Shown here: one piece after another, positions 26,756 to 35,622 of the stretch
Numbering within the stretch: the stretch's first letter is position 1
How the letters are laid out: each line of letters opens with the position of its first letter
DNA from: Shimazuella alba
GTDB taxonomy: Bacteria > Bacillota > Bacilli > Thermoactinomycetales > Thermoactinomycetaceae
DNA: 64,000 bases
NCBI RefSeq assembly: GCF_009831235.1
Contig: NZ_WUUL01000007.1
Span: 124,001 to 188,000 of the forward strand
Reading direction: 5' to 3'
Notes under the pieces: generated by a model
Database searches by the model: none
What the model saw: the letters and a program-made list of their open reading frames with translations, nothing else
Told to the model about the DNA's origin: nothing
Program-made: the position numbers and the translations under genes

Positions 26756-26920
26756 CTAGCTAGCCATCCAACCGCACCGATCCCACTTATTACACCAATC
26801 TTCCAAGAGACATGGTGGCTTCTTACAGGTCCACTCCATGGTGGGTTCAATGGGTTTGATCTCGATTTCCTCGTTCTTTTCAGGAACTGTGCTCTTTGTT
26901 TCTACTAGTGTACAGGCCAC
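26756..26920 (-). CDS. Small cysteine-rich orphan protein (54 residues, GTG start)
   Basis: GTG start after ATGGAGGAAAA. The product begins MACTLVETKSTVPEKNEE and ends in a cysteine- and tryptophan-rich tail: EWTCKKPPCLLEDW and CNKWDRCGWMAS, with CxxxxC and CxxxxxC spacings that could bind metal or form disulfides. Codon use is G+C-rich. A TTGAAT-N17-TAATCT promoter-like pair lies upstream. The terminal hairpin is shared with the gene at 19.7 kb. No family recognised. The remaining DNA in 26331-27190 shows no other gene. Confidence 0.5.
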   Translation of the reverse strand: MACTLVETKSTVPEKNEEIEIKPIEPTMEWTCKKPPCLLEDWCNKWDRCGWMAS

Positions 26921-27191
26921 TTTTCCTCCATTAATGGGAACTAGTTACATATTCAGATTAGACTATCTAGAATCAAAATTCAAGATAATGCTTTACTTTC
27001 CCATCTGTAATTCTTATTTTTGTATAGTCAGATAGCTGCAAACGATGTGTATATGAAAATCATCCAATATACGCTATTTGTGGATCTACCACGTTAAAAA
27101 CTACATTAAGCAGTCTAGTTAGAGAATCGAAACAGGGATCATATCACCAGTGATAATACCATCTGTAATTTTATCCTCTACTCAGATACAT

Positions 27192-27222
27192 AAAAAAACC
27201 CAGTACTTCTATGTACTGGGTT
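27192..27222 (-). terminator. Terminator of the spoVAC-spoVAD operon
   Basis: AACCCAGTACATAGAAGTACTGGGTT on the minus strand followed by T7. It overlaps the last bases of the region behind spoVAD, so no spoVAE follows. Confidence 0.85.
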
Positions 27223-28216
27223 GATCATTTTCAAATGAAACTGCATGGGCAATACAAGGGATATTCTCCCCTTGTTGATAAGATACAGGGCTGAGCAGAG
27301 CACCTGTTGCAATGACTAATATTTTTTTGTATTTCCCCTTTGTTAACTCTTGCATTAGCCTTCCATAGGTCACAATAGCACTACTGGCACAACCACTCCC
27401 ACCTGCAAATGTCTCTTGATCTTTGTTGTAGATCATCAGACCGCAATCTGAGAACTGCGGACCCATATCATATCCTGCTTGAGAGATCAATTCGCGGGCA
27501 ATCGGATGTCCTACTGTAGCTAAGTCTCCTGTTACAATCAAATCATAGTCCGAAGGAGTTCTGCCTGTATCTTTAAAATGAGAAATGATGGTGTCGGCTG
27601 CGGCAGGAGCCATCGCAGAGCCCATATCAAAAGGATTTTTGATACCACGTTCCATTACTTTTCCTATGGTTGCAAAACGAATACGAGGTCCTTTTTTTGC
27701 TTTTCCAATAACCGCTGCACCAGCACCTGTTACCGTCCACTGTGCTGTATTTGGCTTTTGACCACCATATTCCGTTGGATAACGATATTGTTTTTCTGCT
27801 GTACAGTTATGACTGGAAACACCGATAACAGCATGCTGTACAAATCCTGCGCTCACTAGCGAAGAACCAAGTGTCGTAGATAACATGGACGAAGAGCAAG
27901 CTCCATATATCCCCATAAAGGGAATCCCTAATTTTTGAGCAGAAAAAGACGCTGTAATATTTTGATTCAAAAGGTCTCCAGCTAAATAAACGCCTATTTC
28001 TTTTTCTTTTTTTCCGGATTTATGAATTGCTGTATCTACTGCAGTCGAAAGCATCTTTCTCTCTGCTTTTTCCCATGTATCTTCTCCAGCATATAAATCA
28101 TCAAACGAATGATCCAAATATTTGCCGATGATTCCTTTCCTCTCCATCGGACCAGCCACAGCTGCTGAAGCTAAAACTCTAGTATCCGGGCTAAATTCCC
28201 ATGTCTTTTTTTCCAT
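27209..28216 (-). CDS. spoVAD: Stage V sporulation protein AD
   Basis: 335 residues. The thiolase-like fold is recognisable: DTRVLASAAVAGPMERKGIIGKYLDHSFDDLYAGEDTWEKAERKML, GIYGACSSSMLSTTLGSSLV, GVSSHNCTAEKQYRYPTEYGGQKPNTAQWTVTGAGAAVIG, DMGPQFSDCGLMIYNKDQETFAGGSGCASSA. SpoVAD binds dipicolinic acid and helps load it into the forespore. The start after GGGGGCTGAAAAA is preferred over an ATG 15 bases upstream that lies in the end of spoVAC. Confidence 0.95.
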   Translation of the reverse strand: MEKKTWEFSPDTRVLASAAVAGPMERKGIIGKYLDHSFDDLYAGEDTWEKAERKMLSTAVDTAIHKSGKKEKEIGVYLAGDLLNQNITASFSAQKLGIPFMGIYGACSSSMLSTTLGSSLVSAGFVQHAVIGVSSHNCTAEKQYRYPTEYGGQKPNTAQWTVTGAGAAVIGKAKKGPRIRFATIGKVMERGIKNPFDMGSAMAPAAADTIISHFKDTGRTPSDYDLIVTGDLATVGHPIARELISQAGYDMGPQFSDCGLMIYNKDQETFAGGSGCASSAIVTYGRLMQELTKGKYKKILVIATGALLSPVSYQQGENIPCIAHAVSFENDQPST

Positions 28217-28220
28217 TTTT

Positions 28221-28688
28221 TCAGCCCCCAATTGCCATCATAATAAGCGTCCGAATTAAGCTGACTGCAAATGCTGAAAATACACCCCATGCGATGACAG
28301 AACCAGCTAGTTTAAACATATTGCCGCCTACACCGAGCACATAACCTTCTGCTTTATGTTCCAAAGCAGCAGAGGCAATGGAGTTTGCAAATCCAGTAAC
28401 AGGTACAGCAATTCCTGCTCCTGCCCATTGACCAATGTTATCGTATACTCCAAATCCGGTTAGCAAGCATGTTATGATGACAAGTGTAGCTACCGTCATA
28501 CTACTGGAAATTTCCTTTGGGTAACCAAACCCTTTTCCATAAAGCATGTTTAATGCTTCGCCAATAATACAGACAAGCCCACCAACTAGGAAAGCCTTGA
28601 GACAATTAACAAAAATATTTGGATTGGGTCTATGCTTCTGAGCTAATTGATCATACGCTTTCTCTTGAGCTGTTTGTTGTTTATCCAT
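28221..28688 (-). CDS. spoVAC: Stage V sporulation protein AC
   Basis: 155 residues, four or five hydrophobic helices. Sequence such as RPNPNIFVNCLKAFLVGGLVCIIGEALNMLYGKGFG, GVYDNIGQWAGAGIAVPVTGFANSIASAALEHKAEGYVLGVGGNMFKLAGSVIAWG is typical SpoVAC. It forms the Ca-DPA channel in the spore inner membrane with SpoVAE-type proteins; here it is followed directly by spoVAD and no spoVAE is in the window. The start is set by GGGAGGTAAAAAA. Confidence 0.95.
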   Translation of the reverse strand: MDKQQTAQEKAYDQLAQKHRPNPNIFVNCLKAFLVGGLVCIIGEALNMLYGKGFGYPKEISSSMTVATLVIITCLLTGFGVYDNIGQWAGAGIAVPVTGFANSIASAALEHKAEGYVLGVGGNMFKLAGSVIAWGVFSAFAVSLIRTLIMMAIGG

Positions 28689-28787
28689 TTTTTTACCTCC
28701 CAACTATCACATCATTATCCTTTGCGTTTGGAGGTTATTTATACTAGTTCATATAGAGGAGATAAACTCCATTATCTGTATATATAA

Positions 28788-28830
28788 AAATCCTACAAAA
28801 GATACAATCTCTTGTAGGATTTATTTTCGC
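28788..28830. terminator. Terminator-like hairpin
   Basis: AATCCTACAA...TTGTAGGATT with a T-rich right end, about 100 bp upstream of spoVAC. It seems to end a + strand transcript, though no gene is recognised there. Confidence 0.5.
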
Positions 28831-29022
28831 TTTTATGGGCATGATTCGGAGCCTGCACATCATTTGGATAATGTGTGCAGACTTGTTGGATAGAGAGCAA
28901 CTCCCCATCCTCCATGAAATTTTCGCTCTATCACCATCACTTCAACCAAGCCTCCTTGATACCAAATGGAGTCTCTAAGTTGAATGTGATAAGTGCAGAG
29001 CCATAATAGCTTATAAATTGGT

Positions 29023-29279
29023 GGGCCCTCAACTGGTTGTTGAGGGCTCGAAGGGTCGGTGGCCCAACCCCACTTCCGTACCAAAATGGTACTTCGGTGG
29101 GGCTCGGTCCACCAACCGGTCATGTGGGCGGGACACCCACATGACCGGTTATTTGCTGGAATCCCTTCCCTTCTACCCGCCGAAGCGGGTAAGCCGGGAC
29201 CCGAAGCCCCTTCGGGGCTTCGGGAGGCTTTCGCCTCCTAACAGGGCTATAGCCCTGTCAGGTTGGGCCAAGCCCAGGG
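29023..29279. ncRNA. Array of consecutive G+C-rich hairpins (candidate structured RNA or element remnant)
   Basis: At least seven perfect or near-perfect hairpins follow one another with almost no spacers: 29023-29049, 29068-29102, 29114-29150, 29175-29190, 29200-29224, 29223-29238 and 29241-29258. Examples are CCCGAAGCCCCTTCGGGG (loop UUCG-like) and ACCGGTCATGTGGG with its complement. G+C is far above the flanks. Frames across it (both strands) look like non-coding shadows. A hairpin AAAGCC-GTG-GGCTTT at 29394-29408 resembles the right-end palindrome of IS200/IS605-family elements. No transposase frame remains. Function and strand are unknown. Confidence 0.4.
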
Positions 29280-29682
29280 AAAGGGTGTTTCCGTCTAGAC
29301 CGACTTCGAGAGAGCTACAACGCCCCTCCGTCGACTGCATTCCCCTCGAACGCCACATACTCCTCATGGTCATGTCATATTACCAATCAACGTAAAGCCG
29401 TGGGCTTTCTCTCAAAAGTGCTATTCGCAACAAGATCCAGACTTTCGTCTAGAAATTGCAACGGATAACCGCATTTGAATTGAGAAAGCAAAGGATATTC
29501 CTCCACAGTTTACGCCAATGGCAATACACACCCACAAAGTAGTAGTGACGCACGAAGTTGTGCAGCCGAACGAAAAAACGATGTAGCCCCCCCAAGCCGG
29601 GTTCAACTTATGGATAGTATATCACGAGAGGATTAAATTGTGTGCTGAATATATAAATTTATTTTTGTTTTATTAATATGTC

Positions 29683-29717
29683 AAAAAAACTACCAGATGT
29701 TACATCTAGTAGTTTTA
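29683..29717 (-). terminator. Terminator of the CBS-domain gene
   Basis: AAAACTACTAGATGTAACATCTGGTAGTTTT with T7 on the minus strand, directly behind the stop. Confidence 0.8.
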
Positions 29718-29723
29718 GAAATT

Positions 29724-30164
29724 TTACAAATTATTTGAAACATGATTATTATGGGTTTCAGATATCTCATTCAATGCTTCACTAGCTTCATTCTGATATG
29801 GAGATCTGACTGCAAGATCACCTAAGGAAACAATCCCTACCAACTGATCTTGATCCACGATTGGCAGGCGTCTGATCTGTGCTTCTGCCATTTTTTGTGC
29901 AGCATCGTCAACAGACATATCTGGTGTACCATACACCAAATGATCTGACATAATAGTATTGATTTGGCATGAATTTGGTTTTTTCTCTGCAATCCCTCTT
30001 GTGACAATGTCTCTATCTGTAATAATCCCTTTTAAGTGACCATCTTGACAAACAGGAACCATCCCTACATTTTCATTTCTCATGATGACAGCTGCTTCGA
30101 ATACATTATCATCTGGAGAGAGATGGGCTATATCCGTAGACATAATATCTCTTACTTTATGCAT
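29724..30164 (-). CDS. CBS-domain protein
   Basis: 146 residues made of two CBS domains: VRDIMSTDIAHLSPDDNVFEAAVIMRNENVGMVPVCQDGHLKGIITDRDIV, and INTIMSDHLVYGTPDMSVDDAAQKMAEAQIRRLPIVDQDQLVGIVSLGDLA. Such standalone pairs bind adenosine nucleotides and are often stress- or sporulation-linked in Bacillus (YhcV/YlbB class). The partner is unknown. Stands alone with its own terminator. Confidence 0.9.
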   Translation of the reverse strand: MHKVRDIMSTDIAHLSPDDNVFEAAVIMRNENVGMVPVCQDGHLKGIITDRDIVTRGIAEKKPNSCQINTIMSDHLVYGTPDMSVDDAAQKMAEAQIRRLPIVDQDQLVGIVSLGDLAVRSPYQNEASEALNEISETHNNHVSNNL

Positions 30165-30222
30165 ACCTATATACCTCCTTTTCTCCCTCTAGCGTAACCG
30201 GAAATCAAGGCAGTCATGCATC

Positions 30223-31431
30223 CTACAAGAAAGAGGTGAGCAAAGTAGGCTTATCTATCTCTTTTGTTCCCTCATGTAAGTATTGAAGAGCACCTTTGAC
30301 CAATAACTCCAATCCAACCTTCATCGCTTCCTCATCTACATCAAACCGTGGATGATGGTGTGGTGCTGTGATACCTTTTAGCTCATTGCCAGCACCTACA
30401 AAGCAAAACGTACCTGGAATCTCATATAGATAATAGGCAAAGTCTTCCCCACCCATTAATGGATCCATCTCCTCTACTTTCTCTTTACCAACAATTTGTT
30501 CTGCTACTTTACGCAGCCGCTCGGTTTCTATAGGATTGGTAATCAGCGGAGGATACCCCTTACGAATTTCTATTTCATATGTAGCGCCATACATATGACA
30601 AGTATCATGAACAACTTCTTTGATCCTACGGAGCAAAAACTCCCTGATGTCAGGGGAGAATGCACGAACCGTTCCTTTCCACTCACATGTATCCGAGATT
30701 ACATTGGACGCTTCTCCACCATGGATACTCCCGATAGAGATAACTGCAGAACGAACTGGATCTATTTGCCTGCTGATAATCGACTGGATATTGACAATTG
30801 CGTGGGATGCAACAGCAATGGCATCCGTTGTAGTATGTGGTAAACCACCATGTCCACCTTTTCCGATGATATTTACTTTAAAAACATCACTAGACGCCAG
30901 CATATGTCCAGCTCGATATGCAACATATCCAGTTGGTAATGGAGACCATAAATGAACGCCATAAATGGCATCTACCCCATCTAAAACTCCTGCTTCTATC
31001 ATTGATTTTGCTCCGCCTGGCAGCAATTCTTCCGCATGTTGAAAAATAAATAAGATATTTCCGTATAATTGCGATTTCATTGTCGTAAGAATAGATGCTG
31101 CACCCATTAGCATTGCCATATGACCATCATGACCACAGGCATGCATAACTCCAGGGATACGTGAGCGATAGGCACAATCTTTTTCATCTTGGATGGGCAG
31201 TGCATCCATGTCAGCACGTAAGGCAATGGTTGGACCTGCATAGTGTCCGCGAAGAAGACCCGTTACTCCACCACCTCCCACACCTGTCCGAACTTCTAAA
31301 CCCAAACTTTCCAAGTGTGCTGCAACACGCTTGGAAGTCTCTCTTTCCTGAAATGAAACCTCTGGATATTGATGAAATGTTCTTCTCCATGATACTAACT
31401 GTGGAAACAGTTCCTCGATCCTTTGTTTCAT
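30223..31431 (-). CDS. M20-family amidohydrolase (N-acyl-amino-acid/hippurate hydrolase type)
   Basis: About 402 residues from ATG 31431; the frame is open to 31500 and a GGAGGAAAC site there does not fit any ATG well, so the start is uncertain. Metal-binding motifs are present: RADMDALPIQDE, MHACGHDGHMAM (His and catalytic Asp/Glu region), QHAEELLPGGAKSMIEAGV (Glu), DPLMGGEDFAYY and the late PHHHPRFDVDEEAM. The lid domain is seen in KGGHGGLPHTTTDAI. These enzymes remove acyl groups from amino acids using two metal ions. Substrate unknown. Confidence 0.88.
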   Translation of the reverse strand: MKQRIEELFPQLVSWRRTFHQYPEVSFQERETSKRVAAHLESLGLEVRTGVGGGGVTGLLRGHYAGPTIALRADMDALPIQDEKDCAYRSRIPGVMHACGHDGHMAMLMGAASILTTMKSQLYGNILFIFQHAEELLPGGAKSMIEAGVLDGVDAIYGVHLWSPLPTGYVAYRAGHMLASSDVFKVNIIGKGGHGGLPHTTTDAIAVASHAIVNIQSIISRQIDPVRSAVISIGSIHGGEASNVISDTCEWKGTVRAFSPDIREFLLRRIKEVVHDTCHMYGATYEIEIRKGYPPLITNPIETERLRKVAEQIVGKEKVEEMDPLMGGEDFAYYLYEIPGTFCFVGAGNELKGITAPHHHPRFDVDEEAMKVGLELLVKGALQYLHEGTKEIDKPTLLTSFL

Positions 31432-31785
31432 AAACTTACTGCTACTTTTACACATAGACCTATGTCCATGTGAAAATTGTTCGATGTTTCCTCCTAACAA
31501 TCAGTTGTTAGAAAAAAAGCAAAATAGAAAATATTCAACTGATATGTCAGTAGAAATCATTCATCCCATCGCAACCCATTTTCAGCATCCTTTCAGACAT
31601 ATATCTATTGGTAGCAGTGTACACCTGCCTTTCTTGGAATATTAAGTGTTATTGTTGAACATTCGAAACGAATCATTTACACCTCCTTACCAATTTCTTT
31701 GATTTGTTACCTTGCTTTCCATTGGGGTAACATACTATCATGATTTAAGTAGAGCGTATCATACACTTTAGGGGGGTCACCAAAC

Positions 31786-32130
31786 ATGTTCTTTCCAGAT
31801 GCAAAAACAAAAGGTTTTAAAAAAGAATTTAAGGAAATCGAACAGTTGATGAAAAAGCTTGGCTTTACTCGCTGGGCTTGGGATTACAAAAAAGTTACAT
31901 ATGATTACAAATATACGGTGGATGGAGTTGATTATTACCTCAGGCTCCCATGTCGCGTCGTAAACGACAAGCAATTAGAACATCCAAAAGCAATTGTGGA
32001 AACAGATATCCCAGTATTTGCACGGCATTTCTTCCCACATGGATTAGATAATGATGCAGCAATTCCAGAAAAAATTCAATCTGATGTGATTGAAAAAATT
32101 AGTGAAGTGGAAAAAAATTTATCTGCATAA
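31786..32130 (+). CDS. YugN-like family protein
   Basis: 114 residues: FKEIEQLMKKLGFTRWAWDYKKVTYDYKYTVDGVDYYLRLPCRVVNDKQLEHPKAIVETDIPVFARHFFPHGLDND matches the B. subtilis YugN family, of unknown function. Start after TTTAGGGGGGTCACCAAAC. A terminator (32138-32176) follows. The 31501-31785 stretch upstream holds a GTTACC...GGTAAC inverted repeat near 31706-31731 and no gene. Confidence 0.85.
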   Translation: MFFPDAKTKGFKKEFKEIEQLMKKLGFTRWAWDYKKVTYDYKYTVDGVDYYLRLPCRVVNDKQLEHPKAIVETDIPVFARHFFPHGLDNDAAIPEKIQSDVIEKISEVEKNLSA

Positions 32131-32137
32131 CGGAAAA

Positions 32138-32176
32138 AGAGAAGAGGCGGAAGGAATCCTTCACCTCTCTTTTTTT
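32138..32176 (+). terminator. Rho-independent terminator
   Basis: GAGAAGAGG and CCTCTC arms with AAGGAATCCTT inside and a T7 end. Confidence 0.75.
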
Positions 32177-32248
32177 ATTCAAAAGTAAAATGGAAAAAGA
32201 AAACTACCCATTCGGCAGCTTTCTTTTCCACTCATTTACTTGCTCCAT

Positions 32249-32650
32249 TTAACCAATACCATTTTCTAGACTATCTATATCCAAGTGGCGAGCATTTTCT
32301 TTTAACTCAACGCCTTCGACTTTTACGTTTACTTCCACCACTTGTAATCCAGTCATATTCTCAATCGCTTGCTTAACCTCTTCTTGCAGGCGATAACACA
32401 CATCATGAATAGGGACAGCAAATTCAACAATCACACGAAGATTGATAATCGTCTCTACTTCACCAACTTCAACGGTGACTCCCTTGCTCATGTTTTTCCC
32501 GCCTACACGTTTTGCCCAACCCTCTGTTATGCCACCTGACATACTGGAAATCCCGGTTACATTACTCGCTGTTAGACCTGCAATTACTGCTACTACATCA
32601 TTTGATATCTGAATCAAATTTTGTTTTGTCATATCATGTATGCTACTCAT
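32249..32650 (-). CDS. Asp23/Gls24 family envelope-stress protein
   Basis: 133 residues: ISNDVVAVIAGLTASNVTGISSMSGGITEGWAKRVGGKNMSKGVTVEVGEVETIINLRVIVEFAVPIHDVCYRLQEEVKQAIENMTGLQVVEVNVKVEGVEL is the typical Asp23 (YqhY/YloU-type) fold. These proteins sit at the membrane and are tied to lipid/acetyl-CoA balance and envelope stress. No usual accBC neighbours here. Confidence 0.92.
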   Translation of the reverse strand: MSSIHDMTKQNLIQISNDVVAVIAGLTASNVTGISSMSGGITEGWAKRVGGKNMSKGVTVEVGEVETIINLRVIVEFAVPIHDVCYRLQEEVKQAIENMTGLQVVEVNVKVEGVELKENARHLDIDSLENGIG

Positions 32651-32776
32651 TGCGAAGTAGCAGTGTTCCCCCCTTTCCCCCTGATAAAATGACGAACGAG
32701 GAAACCTATGTCGGAAAATTCAAATCAAATGGATACAACTACATTCTATACAAATTTGAACCTTATTTCAAATCCT

Positions 32777-33592
32777 TTAACTCACTTTGTAACCGGCGAT
32801 TTTAACCATCATTTGAACTTGAGGATGCGTTAAATTAACTTTATAACCATAAAATATTTTATTTTGTATCTCTATTTCATACGGAAGCAAATACTTTCCT
32901 TTTATCAATCGATTGAATAAATGATTGGATTCTAGTTCATCTAAATGAAATTTTCGCGATATATCATTTTTAATCCAAGTGCTACCATAACTTTTCCCTA
33001 TGTTGTTTGGATCGCGATACCATTCATAAATTTGTACAACAGTATTGTGAATTAATCGATCTACTTGAGAGAGAGTACTTAATTTTTCGACATTTAAAAA
33101 TTCAAGCAGATTATGCGCTTGATCACAAAACTCATGTAGCTGAGCAGATTTGGATAAACTCTCATCCCAAAGACAAAATAACTCCACCCTTTTCCCTTTT
33201 GACCATAAGCGATCCAACAAAGGAATCATATCTTGATCTGCGCTCACAATCACAAACGTATGAATTTCAGGAATCTGAAAAAGCACTTCCATCGTATCCA
33301 AACAAAGCTGTATATCAGCTGCATTTTTACGATCTTTACCTTCTCGTCCATTGCTGTATACTTGATTTACATGAACTCGTTTTTTTTGTAAACTCATCAT
33401 GGATAAGTCAACTTGTTCAAAATCTGCATATGCTTCCATCATTCGGATCGAATCTTTGCCATAGTATTCAGATAAGCGAACAAACAAATTATGGGAGTCA
33501 TCGGGATGGTCCGGGTCCATATGGTACTTTTTTAGCCCATAGTAAACATTTTCTAAATCAATGAAAATAGCTGTATCCTTCCGATAATCCAC
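32777..33592 (-). CDS. NYN-domain (PIN-like) putative ribonuclease, LabA/DUF88 type
   Basis: 271 residues. NYN core: DTAIFIDLENVYYG (first Asp), the region around DRKNAADIQLCLDTME (second acidic set), FVIVSADQDMIPLLDRLWSKGKRVELFCLW (SxDxDF-like SADQDM). The C-terminal 100 residues are a winged-helix-like module (STWIKNDISRKFHLDELESNHLFNRLIKGKYLL). The acidic triad suggests metal-dependent RNA cleavage; the target is unknown. Stands alone. Confidence 0.85.
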   Translation of the reverse strand: MDYRKDTAIFIDLENVYYGLKKYHMDPDHPDDSHNLFVRLSEYYGKDSIRMMEAYADFEQVDLSMMSLQKKRVHVNQVYSNGREGKDRKNAADIQLCLDTMEVLFQIPEIHTFVIVSADQDMIPLLDRLWSKGKRVELFCLWDESLSKSAQLHEFCDQAHNLLEFLNVEKLSTLSQVDRLIHNTVVQIYEWYRDPNNIGKSYGSTWIKNDISRKFHLDELESNHLFNRLIKGKYLLPYEIEIQNKIFYGYKVNLTHPQVQMMVKIAGYKVS

Positions 33593-33768
33593 TCGCAGCC
33601 CCTCCTTCCATATTTAAGCATGTTGGGAATATTCTCTGAATATTATCGTTTTCCTGCTTTTTTCTGATGATAAACATTCGACTTTTGAAGGAAACATATT
33701 GACAAAATCCGAGTTTTTTGTATGTAAGTTCCCTGTTAGCAAATACTAAAGCAAAGGAGTAAATGCAC

Positions 33769-34836
33769 ATGAATCAAAAATGGTTTTATCCTGCCCTCAT
33801 TCTGTCTACTATCGCAAGTGCAGCAGCAAAATTTCTTGGCGGCGGACAGTCCCTGCAATTTGCACTGGCTTGTTTGTCGTTACTATTTTGGGCAGGACTA
33901 CTAGGAAAAGCTACAGAAAATGTAGCACATTATGCAGGTGAACGCCTCGGCGGACTATTGAATGCAACCTTTGGAAATGCTGCCGAATTGATCATCGCCA
34001 TCTTTCTTGTAAAAGAAGGATTATTCGACATGGTAAAAGCAAGTATTACTGGATCGATCATTGGAAATTTATTATTAGTACTAGGATTAAGCCTTTTCGT
34101 TGGTGGATTAAAATTTAAAATTCAAAATTTCAACCCTCTGCTCGCTGGGCATAATGCCTCATTAATGATGCTAGCCGTTATTGCTTTGGTTGTTCCAGCA
34201 GTCTTCTTAAGGGATCATAAAACTGTATCCCCAAGTGAAGTAGAAACAGTAAGTATTATCATCGCTTCTGTACTTATCATCGGGTACTTCCTCTGGCTTT
34301 GTTTCTCCCTTATTACGCATAAAAAAGAACTGGGAGAAAGCATAGACGGGGCTCCCAATACGCAGCATGAAGAACCTGATTATTCCAAAGGGATGTCCAT
34401 CTTACTATTGGTGGTTTCTACTGTATTTGTTGCCATCCAAAGTGAATGGCTTGTACATACTGTTGAACATGTAGCAAAATCTCTCGGTTGGTCTGAATTG
34501 TTCGTAGGGGCTTTCTTAATCGCAATCATCGGGAATGCTGCTGAACATAGTGCCGCTATCTTCCTTGCTATGAAGAATAGAATCGGAGCTGCTGTGGAAA
34601 TCGCCATTGGTAGCAGCTTACAAATTGCTTTGTTTGTAGCACCAGCACTGGTATTTATTAGTCTTTTATTCAATAATCCAATGGATCTTATTTTCACCCC
34701 TTATGAACTGACCGCCATTGGTGTCTCCGCTATCATCGCCTCTTCTATCTCTAGGGATGGTTCAACCAACTGGTATGAAGGTACACTTTTACTAATTGTA
34801 TATATTATCTTAGGAACTGTATTCTTTGTTGTTTAG
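33769..34836 (+). CDS. Calcium/proton exchanger (CaCA family, Cax/YfkE type)
   Basis: 355 residues, about 11 hydrophobic helices. The two alpha-repeats are clear: GGLLNATFGNAAELIIAIFLVKEG and FLIAIIGNAAEHSAAIFLAMKNRIGAAVEIAIGSSLQIALFVAP, each with the key Glu in GNAAE. It exports Ca2+ in exchange for H+ in the membrane. The start after AAGGAGTAAATGCAC is chosen over an ATG 6 bases earlier that lies too near the site. A terminator hairpin (CCACCAATGGTGG plus T6) follows at once. Confidence 0.93.
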   Translation: MNQKWFYPALILSTIASAAAKFLGGGQSLQFALACLSLLFWAGLLGKATENVAHYAGERLGGLLNATFGNAAELIIAIFLVKEGLFDMVKASITGSIIGNLLLVLGLSLFVGGLKFKIQNFNPLLAGHNASLMMLAVIALVVPAVFLRDHKTVSPSEVETVSIIIASVLIIGYFLWLCFSLITHKKELGESIDGAPNTQHEEPDYSKGMSILLLVVSTVFVAIQSEWLVHTVEHVAKSLGWSELFVGAFLIAIIGNAAEHSAAIFLAMKNRIGAAVEIAIGSSLQIALFVAPALVFISLLFNNPMDLIFTPYELTAIGVSAIIASSISRDGSTNWYEGTLLLIVYIILGTVFFVV

Positions 34837-34919
34837 TCCACCAATGGTGGGCTTTTTTACTATTTGGTAGGGAAATAACAGGGTATAAAAGAAATAAAGA
34901 GAATGGAGGTTGATGGAAT

Positions 34920-35201
34920 ATGTCTATTTGGCGTTACGAACGAGAGGTAGAAAATATTAAAATTGAAATCGCACGATTAGAAAAGTTGATGAATGAAAAA
35001 CAAGATGATTTTCAAAGAGCTACGAAACGGGGAGACGAGACAAAAGCAAGGCATGATCGCCGGGAACAACTACGGATCAGCAGCAAAATCCGTTTACTCA
35101 CACGTGAATTAATTTTAGCTGAGCGCAAACTTGAGACGGAAGCAGAAGAGACAAATACAAAAATATCCCCTACCATTAGTGGGGATATGCTAACCTTCTA
35201 A
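34920..35201 (+). CDS. Small coiled-coil protein
   Basis: 93 residues, start after AATGGAGGTTGATGGAAT. Nearly all charged helix ([69 protein letters not shown]), a two-segment coiled coil. No membrane part. Its 3' end overlaps by 12 bases the convergent ylaN gene. Function unknown. Confidence 0.75.
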   Translation: MSIWRYEREVENIKIEIARLEKLMNEKQDDFQRATKRGDETKARHDRREQLRISSKIRLLTRELILAERKLETEAEETNTKISPTISGDMLTF

Positions 35202-35471
35202 AATGAGTGTATATAAATCAGCTAATTTTTGCTCCAATTCATGAAGAATCTGTTGTCCATCTTCTCGATAGATCAACCCAACACGAACAGCAAAATCGAT
35301 CTCGCGTGATAAACCAAACATTTGTGTATCTAATACTTCTTCATAAAGTGGACACTTAGGTAGAGTTAAGTTGGCGAGTTGAACTCCGATCAACTGCTCT
35401 ATCTTTTTTGCATCTTCTCTCAACAGAAACAATGCTTTTTGATGTATATCGGTCTCAATCGGAACGGCCAA
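35190..35471 (-). CDS. ylaN: YlaN family protein (UPF0358)
   Basis: 93 residues with the very conserved core [33 protein letters not shown], the signature of YlaN. In B. subtilis YlaN is needed under iron-limited growth and acts with Fur. It stands alone here, converging on the coiled-coil gene. Confidence 0.93.
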   Translation of the reverse strand: MAVPIETDIHQKALFLLREDAKKIEQLIGVQLANLTLPKCPLYEEVLDTQMFGLSREIDFAVRVGLIYREDGQQILHELEQKLADLYTLILEG

Positions 35472-35622
35472 GAATGAAACCCCCTATCTACCGCAGGCTC
35501 ACGGTTCTTCCTTGAATTTTAGTCTCTCATATATAATATAATAGTCCTATTCACCCTATGCTACAATCAGTTTATCATGAATAAGATCATTTTTGCAAAA
35601 GACGATAGAGAAGAGGATACCT

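Noticed and set aside
28860-29123. 87-codon minus-strand ORF over the first hairpins
   Set aside because: Its first half runs through perfect hairpins; only the last 40 codons look protein-like (HGGWGVALYPTS), with no start. Not enough to call a gene.
29018-29395. 125-codon + strand ORF over the hairpin array
   Set aside because: Arg/Pro/Ser-rich translation typical of a non-coding G+C-rich structured stretch; no binding site.
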